From positions 620,001 through 684,000 of the forward strand of contig JAWPGT010000003.1 of the NCBI GenBank assembly GCA_034638255.1: a stretch of DNA of 64,000 bases. The letters run 5' to 3'. The stretch's first letter is position 1. Every line of letters starts with the position of its first letter. Under the pieces are notes generated by a model, which did no database searches, was not told the origin of the DNA, and saw only the letters and a list, made by a program, of their open reading frames with translations. This DNA is from Coprinus comatus (Eukaryota > Basidiomycota > Agaricomycetes > Agaricales > Agaricaceae). Positions 56,955 through 64,000 of the stretch are shown one piece after another. The translations under genes were made by a program, and so were the position numbers.

Positions 56955-59190
56955 TTATTTCCCAAAATGACTTTGTGCGTTATGCCAAACCGAACTAAGT
57001 ACAAAAGCTTCACTTAATAACATTTCAATTTCATGATCTCCCCAACCTTGAGTTGGTAACGATTGCAAGAACATGATGATACCCTTTTCCATTCATAAGT
57101 ATATAAAAAAGCAAAAGAAGAGAAAGGAATATGATGAGGCTTACTTGAAAATCCATTTGTCGAAGTCTTTCACTCCAACGTACCAAGAAAGCTGAACAGA
57201 CATAAAGATGAAATTGTGAAAATGAATCCGGTCCTTCCGCCTACAATAAGATAAGTAAATCCATTAGAGACTTAAAATTCAATTTCGATGGAGAAATAAG
57301 TTGAGGACAAACTCACCAGGTAAGTATCCCACATCCTAATCGTATTTTGTACACTAATCTCTCTCATCAACAAACAATTCATCCATCTAAACGCAAATTG
57401 CATAAATTCCACATTCTGAGCTTCCAAATGTTCATGCAAGGAATCTATATATCCGTATACGAATAGAACGAAACCCACACAATTTAAAAACAAAAACAAA
57501 AACAAAGAAAAAGAGAAATGGACATACGATCAATACGACCAACCAATTCTGACATTCTCCGAACACTTCGTACGATGCCAGGTTGAGCAAAAATATAATT
57601 ATCTTGAATACCATCCAATAATCTTGAAAGACACCAAAACGAATCGGCTTCAATCGCGTCTAGTACTTTCTTAGAAAGTACTGAGGGATCAAAATCTTCT
57701 GGGTCTTTATCTACACATTGTTTCAGTCTTAGCCCATATTCAAGAAGAACCTAAAAAGACATACTAATATATGCTGACAGGAATACTTGGAAAAACGGCG
57801 TTGCAAGATCATTAATACCTTGCACATACCCACTTGCAGGGTGTCGAATTGCCCAAACGTATAAAACCCTCTCCAAACTCTGTGTTTCAATGAAATTCCA
57901 ATCCCAAGAGTCAAAATTCAATTCTCCTTCGCTCCCAAAGTTTTGGGTCAAACAAGGTAAAAAAAGGTAACTTACCCTCTGAGTGGCTTCATGCATCCAA
58001 AGTCTAACACCAGGTCTTGTTCTTGGTACATCAATTTCGATTTGATGCCATATTTGTTGATCCAATCCTTCCTTACCACGCGCGAAAGCCATTTCAACCA
58101 TCGAAAGGTATTCACTACGTTTTCTAGCTAACGTTGCCGTTCGCAACGAGGCAGGTAGGGGTAGATATCCCTAAAACCTCGGATATGAATAGCCCGTGAT
58201 AGACAGAAGGAAAGAGCAAAGAGGGGGTATATGGAGGTAGGAGAGGGTTGAAACGGGGAGACGCACAAGAAGGAGTTGCCATGCTAGAGGACGTAAATCT
58301 GCTGGTATACCTGCCCACGCGAGTTTCCTTAGTTCAGCTGTAGTCGAGACCAGGTAAATTGAGTTAAGTGAATAATGGACCTTCGGAAGTAAGTATAAAG
58401 ACGTACAGATGTTTACATCCTGGCTTGTTACACATTCAATAAATTTATGTCGACGATTCGTACGTATGGAACGTTCGCGCATGAGCTTCTCTGACTTTTC
58501 ATCATTTGTTTGCGTTTGTGCGAGACGGGGTAATGGCGAAGGAGCCCTTCGTTGTCTGATTCCATGTAGAGGATCTAGAACAAGGAGAAAGCTGGTTGAT
58601 GAGGGGATTTGTGGGCAAGAGAAGGAAACAAATGCAATATAACTACCATTTACAATTTCTTCCGCGTCTCCTCGTACGAAAGTTGCCATTTCTTTTGATT
58701 GGGAACTAAGGTGTGCATTGGTATTTGATACCGTAGTTGCCTCTGAGCTCCCAAAATCGGCATCCATTTCCCCCAGAATCATATCACCCTCAACGTCAAT
58801 ATCAGCACTATTACCATCTTGCGACGGCCTACTTTCTCTTTCCTCAGAAAGCCTGCGATCGCTCGATGTCCTAACAATAGTCCATCCATTCTGTGGCTTC
58901 TTGGACCGTACTCTAACTTCCTCGATAACTTTTGGTTGTGGATAGGAGCCAGGATTTGGGGCATTAACGTGGGTGTAAGAGAAAGCGAGGTTAGAGGATG
59001 ACGAGCCTGAGCTTGATCTCACAACTGGTTTGGGAGGTGTAGATGTGCTGGGTGTACGTTTCCATGCCTGACGATCCTCTGAGTCTGAACCACTGTCCCA
59101 GGCATCGTCCCAGTCTGTGGAAGATTTTGTTTGGAAATGGCTGGGATGTACCCCGATGTGTGGTCTTGCAGGAGGCGATAGTGGATTCAT
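56955..59190 (-). CDS. GYP1: GYP1-type TBC domain Rab GTPase-activating protein
   Basis: It starts MNPLSPPARPHIGVHPSHFQ; an ATG six codons upstream at 59208 is less likely. The disordered N-terminus contains SSTDWDDAWDSGSDSED. The TBC domain runs from AELRKLAWAGIPADLRPLAW to the end. The arginine finger is in IEIDVPRTRPGV and the glutamine finger in SGYVQGINDLATPFF. Other conserved parts are DSFWCLSRLLDGIQDNYIF, LVGRID, EFMQFAFRWMNCLLMREI and TIRMWDTYL. In yeast Gyp1 acts on Ypt1 at the Golgi. Length about 580 residues, close to yeast Gyp1. About eight GT-AG introns, no frame break. It is divergent from the RraA-like gene. Confidence 0.92.
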
Positions 59191-59855
59191 CGTGACTGTC
59201 GAATACACATATTCTTCCTGGCCCTTGCCATGTATACCTCTCGTGGGAATCGGTTCACATCAAACCCCCTAATTACCTCGTTAATATACTTTAGCCACTT
59301 TCGATAAATACGTCTCGGAGTAACACTCGTCAAATAATAAGATCCGCAGTTTTTTGTTTTTCTTCGATCTAGATCCACTCTGGATTTTTATTTTAGACGG
59401 TTATCTGTGATAAAGCACAGCCAAGTTTTTGGTATTTAGAAAAATTATAAATTTCTCGTAGCTACCGATCGAAAGACGTTCCGTTTGCGCGACAATTTTT
59501 CAGCATCTTCCGATTTAGTAGAAACTTCAACCTAACAGTAACATTAATGTTGAACGATGGTGAATTGCTCTAGACGCGCAATGAAGCGCTGAGGTACAAA
59601 GCTTCAGGCCCAGAAATCAGAAGATCATATTCCCGATCCGACAAGTCAAACACCACATTCTTCTCAATGGGTGTGATTATTTTATGTACTATTTTAAAGC
59701 ATGTAATTGGGAGAAGAAAAGGAACACCATTCCACTATATATTTCTTCATCTAATCTAATCTCTCACCAGCCTAAATTCCGCAATCACCGCGATAAGATC
59801 ATATGGACACCAGGAGGTTCCGAAGTCTTCCAAAAGATACAAATCTCTCCAAATA
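59191..59855. promoter_or_regulatory. divergent upstream region, 665 bp
   Basis: Between the starts of GYP1 and the RraA-like gene. No gene of its own. An in-frame-free 89-codon frame (59684-59953) overlaps the next gene in another frame. Confidence 0.4.
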
Positions 59856-60689
59856 ATGCGCCGTACACTAACCCGTCTTGGACCCATCCTCAACGTCATG
59901 TCGAATCAAACCACACGCACTGCCTCCAAACTCATCGACTTCTCAACTTGTGAAATATCAGATGCCTTAATCAAACTCAAACTCCCCAATGGAGGATACA
60001 TTCCTGACATCAATATGCTCTCTCCAACTGCTACCGGTAGTTCAGATATTAGAATCTGCGGACCTGCATATACAGTTCGTATGGTACCATGCTCAAATAC
60101 AACTGCACCCAAATTATCTTCCCATTTCGTGGATACCACTCCAGAAGATTCAGTTATTGTCATAGATGCTCCACCTCGTTGAGTTAACATCCCATTTAAT
60201 TTCCTTCATTCACAATTCTTACTCTTAAAACCGATGTAAATATTAATATTAATAGAAACAAAGAATGCTGTATGGGGAGGTCTAATGACCGCAGGTGCTC
60301 AATCTCGTTCTGCCAAAGGCGTTATAATCTCTGGAAGATGTCGAGACCTATCCGAACATCGTTCACTCAATTTTCCTGTCTTTGCACGTGGTCATTCCAC
60401 ACTTGGTCAATCTCCATTCACCCGCCCTTCCGAAATCAATATTCCCATCACACTGAAACCCATTCCAAACAACAACGATGGACAAGGAGAGGAATTCCTT
60501 GCTGTAACGATCAATCCTGGAGATTGGATGGTAGCAGATGAAGACGGCGTTGTTTGTGTTCCGCGAGATTTAGAAGATCAAGTTATAGAGTTGGCTACTA
60601 AGGGCAGAGCTGTGGATGCACTTTGCATGGAAGATATCAAGGCTGGTAAAGGTATCCAAGCTTCTTTTAAGCTTCATAGAGGAAAATAG
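59856..60689 (+). CDS. RraA-like / HMG aldolase family protein
   Basis: Two exons, about 250 residues. Start MRRTLTRLGPILNVMS; a second ATG follows 14 codons later. Motifs: STCEISDALIKL, GPAYTVRM, DSVIVIDAPP, then after a GT-AG intron WGGLMTAGAQSRSAKGVIIS and GRCRDL, where Arg-Asp are the conserved substrate and metal-binding residues. Then PVFARGHSTLG and PGDWMVADEDGVVCVPRDL. The family includes 4-hydroxy-4-methyl-2-oxoglutarate aldolase, oxaloacetate decarboxylase, yeast YER010C and bacterial RraA, the RNase E regulator. In fungi the aldolase/decarboxylase role is more likely; which substrate is used cannot be seen. The basic N-terminus might be a weak mitochondrial signal. Confidence 0.88.
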
Positions 60690-60825
60690 AAGTTCTCTAA
60701 ACTAATTATACATATACTATTACAACACCTGCATAAAGGGTGTAGAGTTATGATATACCCAATATAAATCTTCTAAATAGATGGGGAAAAAAAACTAAGA
60801 TTGTCCCCATATAAATGACCCAGAT

Positions 60826-63800
60826 TCATTTTCTCGCCTTCCCACTGCCCTTTGACCGCGGCTTCATATCTTTTTGAGCCATCAGAAAATCCCAACCCTT
60901 GTTCGACGGCGGAGGGTTCATAGAAGTTGCTCTATGTTTAGGTTTAGGTTTCACTGTTGAAGACTCTCCAGACTTAATAAATGTTGTTGGCCTCTGCGTA
61001 GTACCCTCCGTCTGCGCCTCTTGAATAGCATTTCTGCTCAAACAAAAATCAATATGAGTATTAAGCCCTTGATTATCAGTTTGCAAAGTCCGACTACATA
61101 TCGGGCAAACGTGCGTTTCCATATTATTCGCTGATCCACTTGAAGAACTTCCAGGATAATATACTCCAACGTCACTCTTACTCCTCTCCCTACCCAAGGG
61201 TCTAGGTTTAGAAACAACACGAGTTTGTATGCTTCCTTCCAACTTTGCATGTGAAGATCTTGGATTTGTACACGGAGATTGTTGAGGTTGGCGTGATGAT
61301 GGATCTCCCTTTTTTTCCTCCGTCTTCATGTCGAGATGCTGTTCAGTATGACCATCATCGCTCTCTTCAATTTCTATGATATCATGCATTGTTTCCTCAT
61401 GTTCATGTTCATAAAACCCAGGCATGGCATCCATGTGGTGTTCTTCTCTTTCGTCATGCAAATTTGCATCTTCATTTCGTTCTAGTGGGTGGTCCAGCTT
61501 TTGTCGTTTTCTGGGTGACGTAACAGCACTTGTTCCAAAGAACTGCGCCGATTAGCACATGTCAAAAAAAGCTCGATATACATAGCTTAGAAAGTACACA
61601 CTCTTCTGATACCGGTGGGTGAAGGGGCACGCAAATCTTTAAGTTTCGTAACCCTCAAACCTATCAGTCGTAACTTTAGTGGACCTTCGGCAAGAAATAA
61701 TTCTTTTCCTATCTGTTGATATGATAAACTCGATTGAAGATCCTACAACCATTATACACCGCTTCAAAACTCACGGAAAACAAATCTTCCTTCGCTGAAA
61801 CATATCGGCTAAGTGACTTGGCCCTTGTAAAGACTAAATTTCATAATGAAAGGATTTGAGTAACGCATATACGTTCAATGATTCTACCCATTACTAACCT
61901 TGATATGTATCCAGCTTATATTTAAGCGTAACCGTCTTACCGGCCCAACCGGTTCGCGACATATCTGATTCCAGCTCCGAAGCAATATGGTCCAACATCT
62001 GTAACAGTTTCGCTCGATCATCTAAGGGAGAAAATGTCCTATCCAAAGGAAAAAATATGAATACGTTTCATCCGTTAATAGGAACCCACCGCAGGAACGC
62101 GAAACAGGGTGTCAAAGATTTGGGGTATGGGATTCTTACCTCTCGGCACCAATGCTTTTCCGTTCTTCTCTCTGCGGCGGGTGTACTTCATTCGATGCAA
62201 TCCCAAGATGTGTTGATAATAAGAAATGAAGCCCGAATTGTTTATCCATCAAAGCAATGATTGCCCGATGTTCGTAGATATCGCCACATGTCTATAATCA
62301 AGGCCATGTAATGATTATGAATGAAAGAGATCCCCAAAGACCAATTATTCTCATACCTTAATTCCTACGGCATCCAATAATCTTTCGTTTACACGCCCAA
62401 TCCCAGGAATCTTCCGAATAGACAAATTTCTCATAAACTCCAATATCTTCTCCTTATCAAACGGAAGATGAAATTGTCCATTAGGTTTATTCTAAAAAGC
62501 CCGGAGCCAGAAACCATGAGTATACTTCGATTGACATAGATGTGGAACCTTCAAACGAGAAACATACCCTATCTGAACAAATCTAAAAATAATAAACACA
62601 TTGCAATGGAAACGGTAAGGTTGTTCGACAGAATTGTGTAAGCATATGTACCTTCGCTAGCATCTGCATCCAATCATGTGTTACCCTCAACACGCTAAAG
62701 AGGATCGAGATTAAACTCACCTTATTAGGTGCGATACCTGCGCTAACCGTGAGTTTAGTTTCTTCAAATACCACTCTCCTCATTTCCTGTACACAATCCT
62801 CCGCGGATAAGGAGTGTTCCGCGCAATATGTAGTGATACTACCGTCGAATGTTAGTTTTTTAATAAAACATAAAAAAAGGATAGTTTTTAGTCGTACTTT
62901 AGGTATCCTTCATCACACCCAGCAGGTAACATGTTTGGATCGTAACGTTTGAAAATATCCATAACATGATTCGACATTTCCTGATACTTATGAAAATGGT
63001 TTGAAATGACTATCAATTCGGGACAAAGTTTCTTTGCGATGAAACCTGATTTGGAGGCTTTAGCCCTTTGATGTTGAGTAGTCTAACCGAGGGGAAGAGT
63101 TTACCTGGCATCCCTGATCTCACACCGTATTTTCGGGCTTCATAGGAAGCAGTAGTGAGTACTCCTCTACCAACCTAAGCAACACGTTAATCAACGTCCA
63201 TGCACGGAATGAGAGCCAAGACTTTACCCCGAATGGTTTTCCTTGCAGTGATGGATTGCTCAAAAGCTCCACACTCTGCCGTGATTGGTATTAGACTTTC
63301 GGGAATCCATCAACAAAGTACATAAACATCCCGGCTTACAGCATAGAAGGCGTCCATATCCACATGAACAATGAATTGTGTGAGGTCTCGGTGAGACTCA
63401 AGGTCCGCAAGCTGGTTTGGATTGGATCCAAAAGGCACCATCAGAGAACTTGGTTCATAGTAGAGATTATACGCTCACCAAACGGTCCACATTGGCTCTG
63501 ACTCTTACTGTCAAAGTTAGATATAATCAGTCCAGGTTGTCTCGTACGTGGTCAACCCAAAACTGAGCATAATCACATACGTAGGTCAACACCTTTTATG
63601 ACTTCATCGCGCAGTTTAAGTATTTTATTTATTCTCTCTGTCAACTCTTTATCCTTTTTCTTCTCATTCTAAAGAAGCTGTTTGCGTAGAAGCACTCTCT
63701 ATCTCATAGGAACACGTACTTCGTAAAACTGAGAGCCTTTGGATGCATCCGCGATGATTCTGTTTATTTCAGACTGGTCTTTAGCAAGCCTAGATCCAAC

Positions 63801-63967
63801 CATTCACGAAGGTCAATACGTCGCAGACATGTAAAACTGATTCCTTTGGTAACATATACTAACCCAGCTTTTCCAGTCGATGGACCAGCCAATCGTTTAA
63901 CAAGACTGTCGGTTTCTTGAGACTGTGGGGGCACCAATTCTTGTTCCTTCTGATCCTTGGAAGTCAT
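60826..63967 (-). CDS. POLK: DNA polymerase kappa (Y family)
   Basis: It starts MTSKDQKEQELVPPQSQETD at 63967, then LVKRLAGPSTGKAGL and AKDQSEINRIIADASKGSQF. The start lies 33 bp from the window edge and the frame stays open upstream, so it could extend. Catalytic motifs: VDMDAFYA and CDEGYLKITTYCAEH, with the Asp-Glu pair of the active site, then KLTVSAGIAPNK, MLAK, ICSDR and NKPNGQFHLPF. Next are the IPGIGRVNERLLDAVGIKT hairpin region and a little-finger part. The C-terminus carries one UBZ4-type zinc finger, CPICSRTLQTDNQGLNT to HIDFC, which binds ubiquitinated PCNA. The enzyme does translesion synthesis past bulky damage. MLAK (62652-62663) and ICSDR (62568-62582) are each encoded by a separate tiny exon. 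Confidence 0.92.
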
Positions 63968-64000
63968 TTGCGCGGTAGTTTGTGTAGTCACAGACGCGCG

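Overview
This window looks like nuclear DNA of a basidiomycete fungus, most likely an Agaricomycete. Almost every gene is cut by short introns of about 45-70 nt. Several gene families are typical of that group: a DUF6533-type membrane protein, a BTB/POZ protein of the mushroom type, and a galactose-binding-like single-pass membrane protein. No bacterial operons, CRISPR arrays, rRNA genes or convincing tRNA genes were seen. I reconstructed exon joins by eye from reading frames and GT-AG (sometimes GC-AG) borders, so gene spans are better supported than every internal splice site.

Layout. 1-5.8 kb is gene-poor and degenerate. At 5.8-7.0 kb lies a BTB/POZ gene. At 7.83-9.19 kb there is an internally deleted Tc1/mariner-type transposon with perfect 62-bp inverted repeats and a TA target duplication. 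It holds a broken transposase start on the minus strand and an opposing Pro/Ser-rich ORF. At 9.9-11.2 kb is an intact nine-exon aldo-keto reductase. A DUF6533 gene (12.1-13.6 kb, minus) and a large anillin/Bud4-like septation gene (14.4-19.3 kb, minus) follow. PEX5 (19.6-22.0 kb) and dihydroxy-acid dehydratase ILV3 (22.4-25.3 kb) are on the plus strand, then a small membrane protein (25.3-25.9 kb, minus). 26-30.6 kb is a second gene-poor block, ending in an unrecognised plus-strand gene (30.7-31.3 kb).

From 31.3 kb onward the window is gene-dense housekeeping DNA: ATP adenylyltransferase, a small conserved membrane protein, a two-domain galactose-binding-like membrane protein, a large protein with a HicA-like C-terminus, a possible Rec114 homologue, a VanZ-like membrane protein, an Mmc1-like mitochondrial protein, an SPT23/MGA2-type membrane-tethered transcription factor, an intronless coiled-coil protein of about 1290 residues, a NUP2/NUP50-type nucleoporin, a GYP1-type Rab GAP, an RraA-like aldolase and DNA polymerase kappa. 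Several neighbours are divergent pairs with very short shared upstream regions (79 and 82 bp in two cases).

Cross-cutting observations: three genes appear to use GC-AG introns; DNA polymerase kappa has 12-nt and 15-nt exons and the VanZ-like gene a 24-nt exon; five otherwise well-conserved reading frames between 12 and 31 kb show single-base frame breaks. Some of these breaks sit in short homopolymers and suggest assembly indels rather than dead genes. I did not find a clearly novel multi-gene system. The best candidates for follow-up are the mariner derivative with its antisense passenger ORF, the HicA-like fusion protein, and the unusual introns.
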